Positions 27,686-36,501 of a DNA stretch of 64,000 nt are shown here, piece by piece. This stretch comes from Pseudomonas sp. Irchel 3A7 (GTDB lineage: Bacteria > Pseudomonadota > Gammaproteobacteria > Pseudomonadales > Pseudomonadaceae): positions 1 to 64,000 of the forward strand of contig NZ_FYED01000002.1 in NCBI RefSeq assembly GCF_900187565.1. The letters are read 5' to 3'. Numbering within the stretch: the first letter of the stretch is position 1; the number at the start of each line of letters is the position of its first letter. The notes below the pieces were generated by a model. That model was given only the letters and a program-made list of their open reading frames with translations. It was not told where the DNA came from and searched no databases. The position numbers were made by a program, and so were the translations under genes.

Positions 27686-28729
27686 ATGAGCACCCTTTCC
27701 TCCTCCGACCTGCTGTCCCGTCGCGAAGAGTTCTATCGCGAACTGGAACCACACGCAATGGCCGCCCTTTGGACGCGCCTGCGCAAACTGATTCCTTTGC
27801 AACCGACACCCACCGGCGTGGCGCACCGCTGGCCCTACGCCACGACCCGTCCGTACCTGATGGAATCGGCAACGCTGATTTCGGCCGAGGAAGCAGAGCG
27901 GCGCGTGCTGTTGATGGAGAACCCCGGCCTTCCGGACACCTCGCGCATCACCAACACGATGTATGCCGGTCTTCAACTGATTCTACCCGGTGAAGTCGCC
28001 CCTGCGCACCGCCATACCCAGTCGGCACTGCGCTTCATCATAGAGGGTTCTGGCGCCTACACGGCCGTGGATGGCGAAAAGACGTACATGGAACCAGGTG
28101 ATTTCGTCATCACGCCAGCGTGGACGTGGCACCATCATGGCCACGAAGGCAATGCGCCCATGGTCTGGGTGGATGGCCTTGATATTCCCATCGTGTCGTT
28201 CTTCAACGGGGGCTTCCGCGAGGAGTTCGACTCCGACGAAGCGCCAGTCACCCGACCGACAGGCGATGCGCTTGCGCGCTATGGCACAGGCCTATTGCCC
28301 GTGGGCTACCAGCCGTCCACGTTGAATTCCCCGGTCTTCAACTATCCCTATGCGCGCACGCGCGACGCGTTGTTCGCGTTGGCACGGGCCGGAGCGCCCG
28401 ATCCGCACGGCGGTTATCTCATGCGCTACACAAATCCGGTAGACGGCGGCTGGGCCATGCCGACCATCGCCACCATGATCCGACTGGTCCCATCCGGCTT
28501 CACGACGTTGCCGTATCGTTCGACGGACAGCACCGTCTTCATTTGCGTAGAAGGCAATGGCTACATAGTGATCGGCGATCAACGGCTCGAATTTGCGCCA
28601 CACGATATCGTCGTAGTTCCAGGTTGGAGTCGTTTCACGCTACACGCAATTCAGGATCTTGTGTTGTTCTCGTACTCGGACAGAGTCGCGCAGGAGAAGC
28701 TCGGCCTGTTCCGAGAGCAACGTTTCTGA
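27686..28729 (+). CDS. nagI: Gentisate 1,2-dioxygenase
   Basis: The 347-residue product is a bicupin Fe(II) dioxygenase that opens the ring of gentisate to maleylpyruvate. The first cupin shows the metal-binding HRHTQSALRFIIEG (about 110-123) with the later histidines in AWTWHHHGHEG; the second cupin lies at about 270-330. The length matches the 340-370 usual for the family. The N-terminal start MSTLSSSDLLSRREEFYRELE is as in relatives. It is 24 bases behind the isomerase gene, with GGAG upstream. Confidence 0.93.
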   Translation: MSTLSSSDLLSRREEFYRELEPHAMAALWTRLRKLIPLQPTPTGVAHRWPYATTRPYLMESATLISAEEAERRVLLMENPGLPDTSRITNTMYAGLQLILPGEVAPAHRHTQSALRFIIEGSGAYTAVDGEKTYMEPGDFVITPAWTWHHHGHEGNAPMVWVDGLDIPIVSFFNGGFREEFDSDEAPVTRPTGDALARYGTGLLPVGYQPSTLNSPVFNYPYARTRDALFALARAGAPDPHGGYLMRYTNPVDGGWAMPTIATMIRLVPSGFTTLPYRSTDSTVFICVEGNGYIVIGDQRLEFAPHDIVVVPGWSRFTLHAIQDLVLFSYSDRVAQEKLGLFREQRF

Positions 28730-28747
28730 GAAGTAGAGGGCACTTAC

Positions 28748-30268
28748 ATGACTACCATCGTTTCATGTGAAGACTTTGTTGACAGCATCGCCTCAGCCTT
28801 GCAGTTCATTAGTCACTATCACCCGATTGAATATATCCAGCACTTAGCCGCCGCTTATGAGCGTGAGGCCAGTGAACCGGCGAAACAGGCAATTGCCCAG
28901 ATCCTAATTAACTCCCGCATGTGTGCGGAAGGCAAGCGCCCAATCTGCCAAGACACGGGTATTGTCAATATCTTTATCCGCGTCGGCATGAACGTCCGAC
29001 TTTCAGGGTTCCCATCGAGCATCGTAGATGCAGCCAATGCAGGCGTACGTCGTGCCTACCTTGACCCGGAGAACAAGCTACGTGCGAGCATTGTCGACGA
29101 CCCTTTGTTCACGCGGCGCAATACCGGCGACAACACACCGGCAGTGGTCCATGTCGAACTTGTCCCAGGTGAGACTATCATCGTGGATGTGATGGCAAAG
29201 GGAGGAGGCAGCGAGAACAAAAGTAAGTTCGCGGTGCTGATGCCTAGCGATTCAGTCGCGGACTGGATCGTCAACATGGTACCGTCAATGGGCGCCGGCT
29301 GGTGCCCTCCGGGCACAGTCGGCATCGGAGTCGGCGGAACCGCCGAGAAAGCCATGTTGCTGGCCAAACAGAGCCTCACAGCACCGCTCGATATGCTCGC
29401 TCTCAAAGCTCGAGGTCCGACCAACACGTTAGAAGCGCTGCGCATAGAAATTTATGATCGGATTAACGCGCTAGGCATAGGCGCACAGGGTCTGGGCGGA
29501 CTGACCACTGTGCTCGATGTCAAGATCGCAACCTATCCCACGCATGCAGCAAGCATGCCTGTAGCCATCGTCCCGAACTGCGCTGCAACACGGCATTGTC
29601 GCTTCGAGCTAGATGGCAGCGGTCCAGCTATGCTAGCGGCGCCCTCTCCTGACCTCTGGCCGGATCTTCCCCTGCCCGACGGCGCAGCTAGCCGTCGCGT
29701 CAATCTGAACACACTGAGTCGAGAGGAAGCAGCTACATGGACTGCCGGTGAAACCTTATTGCTGTCGGGGCGCTTATTAACCGGACGCGACGCCGCGCAT
29801 AAGCGCTTAGACGAAATGCTGTTACACGGCGAGCCAATGCCTGTCGACTTTCGCAATCGTATGATCTATTACGTAGGGCCCGTCGATCCGGTACGAGACG
29901 AGGTGGTGGGTCCCTGCGGTCCGACCACCTCTACTCGGATGGATAAATTCGCTGAGCGAATGCTCATGTCTACTGGCCTACTTGGAATGATTGGCAAAGC
30001 TGAGCGCGGACCGGCGGCGATTAGCGCGATCATGAAAAACGGTTGTGTGTATCTGGCGGCGACAGGAGGCGCCGCGTATTTGATTTCCAAGGCCGTACGA
30101 TCAACTCGTGTCTTGGCCTTTGGCGATCTCGGCATGGAAGCAATATATGAGTTTGAAGTAGAAAACCTACCCGTAGTAGTGGCCGTGGATACCCGCGGAA
30201 ATAGCGTCCACGAGAGTGGACCGCGCACTTGGCGCACTACGGCGATTGCAATTGCAGCAAACGACTGA
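28748..30268 (+). CDS. fumA: Class I (Fe-S) fumarate hydratase
   Basis: The 506-residue product is a single-chain class I fumarase that hydrates fumarate to malate with a [4Fe-4S] cluster. Likely cluster cysteines are in RPICQDTGIVNIF (about 60-70), GWCPPGTVGIGVGG (about 185) and VGPCGPTTSTRMD (about 390). It follows the gentisate dioxygenase gene by 18 bases and so belongs to the same transcript. There it would remove the fumarate made by the hydrolase. Fumarase genes are not a standard part of gentisate operons, which makes the linkage worth noting. Codon use and G+C are less extreme than in the preceding five genes, suggesting that it joined from another source. Confidence 0.92.
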   Translation: MTTIVSCEDFVDSIASALQFISHYHPIEYIQHLAAAYEREASEPAKQAIAQILINSRMCAEGKRPICQDTGIVNIFIRVGMNVRLSGFPSSIVDAANAGVRRAYLDPENKLRASIVDDPLFTRRNTGDNTPAVVHVELVPGETIIVDVMAKGGGSENKSKFAVLMPSDSVADWIVNMVPSMGAGWCPPGTVGIGVGGTAEKAMLLAKQSLTAPLDMLALKARGPTNTLEALRIEIYDRINALGIGAQGLGGLTTVLDVKIATYPTHAASMPVAIVPNCAATRHCRFELDGSGPAMLAAPSPDLWPDLPLPDGAASRRVNLNTLSREEAATWTAGETLLLSGRLLTGRDAAHKRLDEMLLHGEPMPVDFRNRMIYYVGPVDPVRDEVVGPCGPTTSTRMDKFAERMLMSTGLLGMIGKAERGPAAISAIMKNGCVYLAATGGAAYLISKAVRSTRVLAFGDLGMEAIYEFEVENLPVVVAVDTRGNSVHESGPRTWRTTAIAIAAND

Positions 30269-30415
30269 GTTTGTCTCCGCGATAATATCTGAGATATTTT
30301 CCTTGACAGAAATACGTCTCTAGTCACGGTCAGGCCCATGATTAGTTTGGCGTGGGTCTACTGACATATCGCGAGTAAACCGCTGAAGATTCTCCTACTT
30401 CTCACGAGATGGCTC

Positions 30416-31375
30416 ATGGCACCCAATTGGATACGCCGTTTGCGCATGCAACATTTGGAAATGCTGATCAGCCTCGCCGAAAGCGGCAGCGTCACTGAAA
30501 CTGCAAGGGTAATATTCAGCACTCAGCCTGCGGTATCCAAATGGCTCAAGGACTTTGAAGAGTCCGTAGGTGCGCCTCTATTTGATCGCCACGCTCGCGG
30601 ATTGACTCCCACAGCTCAAGGTCACATGTTGTTAGGTTACGCTCGGCGGGTATTGAGCGAAATGGATCGAGCACAAATGAACCTTAAGGCGATGCAAGAT
30701 GGCAGTTCTTACAGGGTCGCCATTGGTACTTCTCCTGCATCGGCGCCAAACCTGGTTCCCGCAGCCATCATGCAGTTTTTGCAGCGTCATCCTAACGCCC
30801 AAGTAGAACTCCAAGAGGGCACTATGGACGAGTTGCTCGACCGACTTGAAGTAGGGCAGCTTGATCTAGTCGTTGGCAGACTGGATAGCTATTCGCCGCG
30901 CCCGGCTATACAAACTGAACAGCTTTATGACGAGGCGATGCGAGTGATTTGCCGCCCAAGCCATCCGCTAACATTAAAAAATGATATTGGATGGGATGAT
31001 CTTCGATTATATAATTGGATAGTCTGGCCGAAAGTTATGCCTATACGCACCAACCTCGATATGGCGCTCACCAGGGCAGGACAAGGCCCGCTCCCGTGCC
31101 GAATAGAATCTTCTTCGTTGATTGGGAACCTTTGGCTCTTGCAATATAGCGATATGCTATCGGTTGCCTCTGACCGTGTAGCTGACCATTTCTCCCGTCG
31201 CAGGCTTGTGACTTCCTTAAATTTCGAACTGAATGCCACCGGCTCTCTTGGTATGTGCTGGCGTGATGAACAGTACTCGGATCCGAGCCTTCCACAATTG
31301 CTGGAAAGCATCAGGGCCGCGGCCACCAATCAAGGTCTCCGCTATGTTACTGGCCAACAACTAAATGATATATGA
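30416..31375 (+). CDS. LysR-family transcriptional regulator
   Basis: The 319-residue product has the LysR helix-turn-helix at about 10-70 (MQHLEMLISLAESGSVTETAR, then QPAVSKWLKDFEESVGAPLFDRHARGLTPT) and a periplasmic-binding-like effector domain from about 95. The N-terminus resembles the GbpR/TsaR/CbnR-distant branch that acts on sugar or aromatic sulphonate genes. It stands 147 bases after the fumarase gene on the same strand and is convergent with the OprD-family porin gene. It may be a second regulator of the pathway or of the porin. The effector is unknown. Confidence 0.87.
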   Translation: MAPNWIRRLRMQHLEMLISLAESGSVTETARVIFSTQPAVSKWLKDFEESVGAPLFDRHARGLTPTAQGHMLLGYARRVLSEMDRAQMNLKAMQDGSSYRVAIGTSPASAPNLVPAAIMQFLQRHPNAQVELQEGTMDELLDRLEVGQLDLVVGRLDSYSPRPAIQTEQLYDEAMRVICRPSHPLTLKNDIGWDDLRLYNWIVWPKVMPIRTNLDMALTRAGQGPLPCRIESSSLIGNLWLLQYSDMLSVASDRVADHFSRRRLVTSLNFELNATGSLGMCWRDEQYSDPSLPQLLESIRAAATNQGLRYVTGQQLNDI

Positions 31376-31610
31376 GCCTCCCATTCTAGCAGAGACACTT
31401 CGTATCAAATTTAAGATACGCGTCCGTTTATCCAAAGCGGTGCGAATACGAAAAGTGACACCTTGTTAATCGTCACTTTGATTGCCAACATCCACAGCTA
31501 GAACTATTTCAGCCGAATCAATCGTTCGACTAAATCCCCTACCATATCGCGAAGCACTGACGATCAGCGACCTTGCGATTGATAGCCTCCATACACAATA
31601 GGAAGAACAA

Positions 31611-31666
31611 ACGTGCAAACGTGCAAACGTGCAAACGTGCAAACGTGCAAACGTGCAAACGTGCAA
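31611..31666. repeat. Seven tandem copies of the 8-bp unit acgtgcaa
   Basis: Seven exact head-to-tail copies of acgtgcaa fill 31611-31666 without spacers. It lies in the 348-base gap (31376-31723) between the LysR gene and the convergent porin gene, and the rest of that gap holds nothing recognised. The length suggests a variable-number tandem repeat. Confidence 0.95.
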
Positions 31667-31723
31667 AACAGAATGGTTAGATAGTCGTAAGAGCCTATAT
31701 ATCCAAGCATGGTTTACCTACGT

Positions 31724-32983
31724 TTAGAATAGTGCCCAAGTATAACTGAAAATCAACCGATTCTCATTGACATCAGAGCGGTAATTAGAACGCGCAATTA
31801 CGTTGCGTATACGTACGCTAAAATTTTTGAAAACACCGCTCTGTATGACGTAACTGACGTCTAAATCGCGCTCCCAATCCTTGCCCTCGAACCCCTTACC
31901 GGTATCCACATTATCGCCTGTAATGTATCGAGTGCTGGCCACTAGTCCGGGTATACCGAGGGCAGCGAAGTTATAGTCGTAACGCGCCTGCCACGAGCGT
32001 TCGTCGGCGAACGCAAACTCGTAGGTCGGCACTTCATTACCCAGCGGACTAATGTTGGCGAATACGCGAGGGAAAGAGCTATCGCCGTACATGGCTTGAT
32101 AACCGATATAAAAAGTGTGGCCGCCAAGCTTGGCCGATAAAAGGGAAAAAAAGGCTTGGTTATCAATTTCACCGATAAGCTTGCTGCCGTCTTCGTTGGA
32201 GTCGAAGTAACCGGCGTTGGCGCCTAGCACCCAGCGCCCCATCGACTGGGTGTGTTTTAAACCGAAAAAGCGCTGAATATAGATATCCTCCAACTGTGCA
32301 TACCAGACGCTTAGGGATGTACGATTGGTGGAGAAGGCATAGTCACCACCTGCATAATTGAAAGCGTCACTCGAAGCATGGCGCTGTGGTAAATGGCCGA
32401 GCATAGCTTGGATCTTATCGTCACCAGCCTCATTACGTAGACTGGTGCTGTTTAAGTAACCGGCCTGAAGTGACAGACCTTTAAATTCGTTGGAGCTTAT
32501 GCTGCTCCCCTGGTAAGTGGGCGGTAAGATGCGAATATCGCTGAATACAAGCACAGGCACGTTCGGTTGTAGTTCTCCGACTCTTAATTCGGTTTTTGAC
32601 AGGCGCATCTTCCCCGCTAAGCCAAGGCGACTAAATACATCGGTCGCCTCGCCATCCTCCTGAACTGGCAGCAAACCCGTGTTCGTTCTGTATGGGCTAC
32701 TATCCAGCTTAATGCCCAGTGTACCAATAGCGTCCAAACCGAAACTTAAAGGCCCGTCTGTAAAGCCAGATTTGACGTTAAGGATAAAGCCCTGAGCCCA
32801 TTCTTCGGCCTTGGGTTGCGTGCTGGGGCCAAAGATGCCTGAGAAATCGCGATTAAAGTAATAGTTACGCATCTGTAAGGACGCAGTAGAGTCTCGGAAA
32901 AACCCGGACTCTTGGGCCTGAGCTGAGCACGTGCTCACACTAGCGAAGAGCACTATCCAGGTACTGCAATTGTTGTAAGTCAT
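31724..32983 (-). CDS. OprD-family outer-membrane porin
   Basis: The 419-residue product has a signal peptide (IVLFASVSTCSAQA) and the OprD-family start SGFFRDSTASLQMRNYYFNRDFSG. Its many amphipathic strands end in an aromatic residue (IFSYTWALF at the C-terminus), as expected for an 18-strand barrel. OccD/OccK porins take up amino acids or aromatic acids such as benzoate and vanillate. Its place beside the 3-hydroxybenzoate operon suggests uptake of that acid or a relative. A near-perfect palindrome (33151-33168) lies 168 bases upstream. The length is normal for the family. Confidence 0.92.
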   Translation of the reverse strand: MTYNNCSTWIVLFASVSTCSAQAQESGFFRDSTASLQMRNYYFNRDFSGIFGPSTQPKAEEWAQGFILNVKSGFTDGPLSFGLDAIGTLGIKLDSSPYRTNTGLLPVQEDGEATDVFSRLGLAGKMRLSKTELRVGELQPNVPVLVFSDIRILPPTYQGSSISSNEFKGLSLQAGYLNSTSLRNEAGDDKIQAMLGHLPQRHASSDAFNYAGGDYAFSTNRTSLSVWYAQLEDIYIQRFFGLKHTQSMGRWVLGANAGYFDSNEDGSKLIGEIDNQAFFSLLSAKLGGHTFYIGYQAMYGDSSFPRVFANISPLGNEVPTYEFAFADERSWQARYDYNFAALGIPGLVASTRYITGDNVDTGKGFEGKDWERDLDVSYVIQSGVFKNFSVRIRNVIARSNYRSDVNENRLIFSYTWALF

Positions 32984-33150
32984 GTCGCCTCTCTTTTTAT
33001 TATTCGGACAACCCCCCTTCGAAATACGTTCGTGGCTATTCGCACGTGGGGAATGGGTGGCTATTCATGAGCGTGATCTAGCAGCGAATCGACGGCTCGA
33101 TTAAACCCTCTGCATCGCATACAATAAAAATGATATTTTTCTGATGGTCT

Positions 33151-33168
33151 CATACGAAATTTTGTATG
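33151..33168. promoter_or_regulatory. 18-bp near-perfect palindrome upstream of the porin gene
   Basis: CATACGAAATTTTGTATG is symmetric except for one base pair of its two halves. It lies 168 bases upstream of the porin start. Its size and symmetry fit the operator of a dimeric repressor (GntR or IclR type). The cognate regulator is unknown. Confidence 0.5.
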
Positions 33169-33490
33169 TGAGATAAAGTCGAGCACAAAGAGTGTCGCCG
33201 CTACTGCGATAGATCCAATAATCGAAACCGACGGTGTTTAAGATCCAGCATTAGACCAAGAAGCTTAAATGCGATCGACAATGATTCTAAAAATCACTTT
33301 AACTTTAACTTTGCCAACTTTTTAGCCGAACGGCTCGCATCAAGTGGCAGATTTATGGATTTTCACAGAAAATCTCAGAAGATTTCGAGTGCACGCGAAT
33401 AGGACGAATGCTAATGTTACAGCTTGAAGTGGCTGGCTATTTAAAAGTATTTCTAAAGGTTTCAAGAATTGCCTGTTCAACCCCTAATTT

Positions 33491-33519
33491 TTGACATCGT
33501 CTATACTCCAAGATAGAAC
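33491..33519 (+). promoter_or_regulatory. Sigma-70-type promoter of the sdhB-like gene
   Basis: A perfect -35 TTGACA at 33491-33496, a 17-base spacer, and a -10-like TAGAAC (4 of 6 matches to TATAAT) at 33514-33519. It lies about 85 bases ahead of the ATG at 33604. Confidence 0.5.
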
Positions 33520-33603
33520 GGTTTAACGAAAACAAGATCACTATTCTGCTTCAAGCTAAGCCACACTTCTTCGTCAGGTGTAAACCGCGAGGCTTTCTAA
33601 ACC

Positions 33604-34303
33604 ATGAATATTCAGGTCTATAGATCCCACCCGGAATACGACGCTGTTCCTTACATGCAAACGTTTTCGGTTCATGATGATTTGCGAAATCGGATGGTAT
33701 TGGATGTTTTGGAATATTTGCACACACTGGAGCCGACATTGGTGTATCGCCGTACTTGTCGTGAAGGCGTCTGCAGCTCGGGCGGCATGAATATCAACGA
33801 GAAAAACAGGCTCGCCTGCATCACACCCGCGAATGAAGCGATAGAGAATGAAGAGCTTATCATACGTCCCTTACCAGATATGCCGGTTATAAGGAACTTG
33901 GTAGTGAACCGAAACCTTTTTTTCAAAAAATACCAAACTGTAAAGGCTCGGTTAATCAATCATTATCCTGCTCCGTCTATAGAAGAGAGCCTGCAATCTC
34001 CAGAGGAACGCGCGCGTCTTGATGGGTTATATGAATGTATTTTATGTGGCTGCTGCTCTTCTCAATGCCCTTCTTGGTGGTGGAACCCCGAGAAATATTT
34101 AGGGCCGGCAGCGTTATTGCAAGCTTGGCGGTTTCTTACTGATAGCCGGGATCAAGATAGAGCTGAGCGACTGAGTCGACTGAACGATCGGTTTAGCGTA
34201 TTCCGATGTCGTAGTATTTTGGGTTTGCCCTAAAGGACTATTTCATATGGACGCAATAGGCCATATTCGTCGTGAATTGATGATAGGACTTAACGGCATA
34301 TGA
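33604..34303 (+). pseudogene. sdhB: Succinate dehydrogenase iron-sulphur subunit paralogue, disrupted near the third cluster
   Basis: The frame from 33604 reads as SdhB for about 205 residues. The [2Fe-2S] region is CREGVCSSGGMN with a further cysteine in LACITP, and the second cluster motif is CILCGCCSSQCPSWWWNPEK. After FSVFRCRSIL it goes out of register and stops at 34231-34233 (GLP stop). The next frame then resumes the expected sequence, VCPKGL, followed by AIGHIRRELM, and ends at 34303. Homologues have about five residues (S-I-M-N-C-V-S-V) between these points. A short deletion therefore removed part of the last cysteine motif and shifted the frame. The product would lack the [3Fe-4S] ligands and could not wire a normal complex II. 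No sdhA, sdhC or sdhD is adjacent. Confidence 0.8.
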
Positions 34304-34672
34304 TCAATACCCAAACCAAACTCCAATTAATGTAAATCAACCAAGCCACCTGGGTAACGCCTATGAATGAACTGATAGATTTTAATTAGCACCAACGGCT
34401 GACAGGTAACAATCCAACCCTACAGCAGGGATAAGGCGCTCAGGCTTTCTTTCGCGGAATTTTACCTGCTTAGTGTCTGGAATTTAACGCTTGCTAGTGC
34501 GCCGTGGGATATGGTGCTTCAAAAGTTTAATTAGCTTATATGATGAAGCAAAAAGGTGGTATGAGATATTCTCTTACTGCCAAAAAAACCAGACCTGGCA
34601 GAGATAACACCATACGTGGCAGGTAATCACCATCCACCGAGAGGTGTCCCAGCCAAAAACTTGGAGTTTATA
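34304..34672. other. Intergenic region before the cytochrome P460-like gene
   Basis: 369 A+T-rich bases with no supported gene. No strong terminator or repeat was found. The last bases form the leader ttggagtttataATG shared with the gene at 37537. Confidence 0.4.
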
Positions 34673-35233
34673 ATGAGACGTATAGCCCTTGCAGGATTTT
34701 TGTTGGCAGCAGCGAATATTCATGCTTACGCAGAGAGCCTTGACGAACACACCTACGCAAATTATGTAGATAAGGACGGTAACATCAGCATCCCAGTGGA
34801 TGTGCGTAAAACCTGGAGCCATCTTGGTTCTTGGGTGGTAGGTGACAAGCAAGCGCCAGGCTACGGGTTTCACGATGTCTATACACAGCCAGAAGTTGTT
34901 GATATCTATAGAAAAACATCTGAATTTCCAGATGGTGCAGTATTGGTAAAGGAAATTCGCAAGGTGGAGGAAGGATCGCAGACCACAGGTTTGGCCCAAT
35001 GGGCGGGCGACGTTACTGTGTGGTTCGTAATGGTCAAAGATCGGAAGGAGCGTTTTAAGGGAAATGGCAATTGGGCGGAAGGTTGGGGCTGGGCACTCTA
35101 CGAAGCCAAAGATCCAAATACTAACGTCTCCAAAGGATTTCAAGTGACCTGTTTGGGCTGCCATATACCCGCAAAGGAGACTGGCTGGGTATTTACAAAA
35201 GGCTATCCGACCTTGATAAAAACCGTTCCTTAA
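34673..35233 (+). CDS. Cytochrome P460-family protein
   Basis: The 186-residue product has a signal peptide (MRRIALAGFLLAAANIHAYA) and a periplasmic domain with many tryptophans. The c-type heme motif CLGCH is close to the C-terminus (about 162-166), which is the layout of cytochrome P460. The family oxidises hydroxylamine or hydrazine, or binds NO, using a lysine-crosslinked heme; many members outside ammonia oxidisers have no assigned role. The start at 34673 has TTGGAG eight bases upstream; an earlier in-frame ATG would add a leader that spoils the signal peptide. The first 17 bases of leader and start match those of the AhpD-like gene at 37537. Confidence 0.82.
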   Translation: MRRIALAGFLLAAANIHAYAESLDEHTYANYVDKDGNISIPVDVRKTWSHLGSWVVGDKQAPGYGFHDVYTQPEVVDIYRKTSEFPDGAVLVKEIRKVEEGSQTTGLAQWAGDVTVWFVMVKDRKERFKGNGNWAEGWGWALYEAKDPNTNVSKGFQVTCLGCHIPAKETGWVFTKGYPTLIKTVP

Positions 35234-35538
35234 CATGTACGAGTGCAACACTTTAACTAATCGCGAAGGCGCCCGTAACACAATGCTTTCGCGATTACTT
35301 GCTAATCTTATTAAGCTGACCGACTGAAGGCATTCGCTTTGACAAATCATTTTCCAGACATACACAACCTAGCTTCGAGAGTATTCGCTACCGAGGCAAT
35401 CCAGAACAAAAAACATTGCAATATTCTTGTTATTTCACACCTTTAAATTTATCTTCAAGTTGATAGCCCGGCATATTGAGCCTCTTCTTAAAGAAGCGCC
35501 TCCGCGGCTGCGGAGACGCGCATCAACGATGAGAAATA
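35234..35538. other. Intergenic region between convergent P460 and EGKCG genes
   Basis: 305 A+T-rich bases with no gene. A possible terminator stem for the minus-strand gene lies at 35500-35515. Confidence 0.4.
35500..35515 (-). terminator. Possible terminator of the EF-hand/EGKCG gene
   Basis: A 6-bp perfect stem ctccgc/gcggag with loop ggct lies 24 bases past the stop of the gene at 35539-36012. On the minus strand it is followed by cgcttcttt, a weak T-rich tail. Confidence 0.4.
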
Positions 35539-36012
35539 TTAATCTTTAGTAGAAAAAAGTCCTTTCGGTAGTTCTTTTCCGTTTTCATTATAAGCCGCCT
35601 TGACACTGATGTATGACTCCATCTCGTCAATATAGCCATCTTTGTTAGTGTCTTTTTTTGCGAACACTGCCTGTGCATTAGGAGCAACGACCAGGAACTC
35701 AGCTAGCGAGACTCGCGCATCATGATCGGTATCGACCGAATTGAAGATCGCGTCGCCACATTTGCCTTCACCACACTTACCTTCAGCGGTTTTCGCCTTG
35801 GCAGTTTTGTTGATGGCTTCGTTCGAACCGCATTTGCCTTCACCGCATTTGCCTTCACCGCATTTACCCTCTCCGGTTTTTTCTATTGCGGCTAGCTGGT
35901 ATCCCTGAGGCAGTGGTTCCACGGCAAAAGCCACAGAAGACGCGAGGCTCAAACCTCCCGTCAAGGCAATTGCCAATCCACGGCTGATTTTATTCGTAAA
36001 TGAATGGGACAT
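35539..36012 (-). CDS. Secreted EF-hand protein with EGKCG repeats (HvfA/bufferin-like)
   Basis: The 157-residue product has a long signal peptide (to about A31, SSVAFA), then a Cys-rich part with five EGKCG units (three in a row, a 14-residue spacer, then two). Two EF-hands follow: DTDHDARVSLAEF (about 96-108) and DTNKDGYIDEME (about 121-132). EGKCG repeats mark HvfA-type precursors (bufferins). Their cysteines are converted to copper-binding heterocycles by DUF692 (MNIO) enzymes, usually encoded next door with a DUF2063 partner. Neither partner is in this window, so modification would need a gene elsewhere. The EF-hands predict calcium binding in the periplasm. The start ATG at 36012 has GGAG upstream. 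Confidence 0.75.
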   Translation of the reverse strand: MSHSFTNKISRGLAIALTGGLSLASSVAFAVEPLPQGYQLAAIEKTGEGKCGEGKCGEGKCGSNEAINKTAKAKTAEGKCGEGKCGDAIFNSVDTDHDARVSLAEFLVVAPNAQAVFAKKDTNKDGYIDEMESYISVKAAYNENGKELPKGLFSTKD

Positions 36013-36501
36013 GATACTTCTCCGGATTGTCTGCGGCTAAACCGCACAGGACATGCCATAAGATGAAATAAATAAATGAGGAAAGGAAAGCGTATGAGAT
36101 TAAGCACTACTGCCCTTTTCTTCATGGGTCACCCTTCTCGGGAAAAAACATTTAGCCGTCGCCATGTATCTGTGATGTATTAAAAAAAGAAATATTTGTA
36201 AGCCATTGTAACCAAGTCTCCTCCAAACACACTAAAATACAAAAAGCTCAGTTTTACAGCCAACACAGAATCTTGAACTAGAACTGGCTCCTTGCTTGCT
36301 TAGCCATATCGAAGAAATCGGAACACTACGGGGTATTCTCAATATATAGGAATATTTTGCGGTCTCGAATCCTTTTTGACTGCCAAGATATTAGTCTTTA
36401 AAGGATGTATTCATTGCGCCTTTTCCGGTACCAGCACGTTCTTATAGGCGCTCGACGCTGGGTTCCCATTTCCATTTGGTTTATTTGTTTGTATCTGCCT
36501 G
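36013..36501. other. Intergenic region upstream of the EGKCG gene
   Basis: 489 A+T-rich bases between the EGKCG gene (minus strand) and the 3' end of the AraC gene. No gene is supported. It should contain the promoter of the EGKCG gene, but no clear -35/-10 pair was assigned. Confidence 0.4.

Larger units (their letters stand above)
32984..33603. other. Intergenic region between porin and sdhB-like gene
   Basis: 620 bases with divergent promoters and no supported gene. It holds an 18-bp near-palindrome at 33151-33168 on the porin side and a sigma-70-type promoter at 33491-33519 on the sdhB-like side. Confidence 0.5.

Noticed and set aside
31611-31666. Tandem repeat considered as a CRISPR array
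   Set aside because: The unit is only 8 bases, copies are directly adjacent without spacers, and no cas gene is near.
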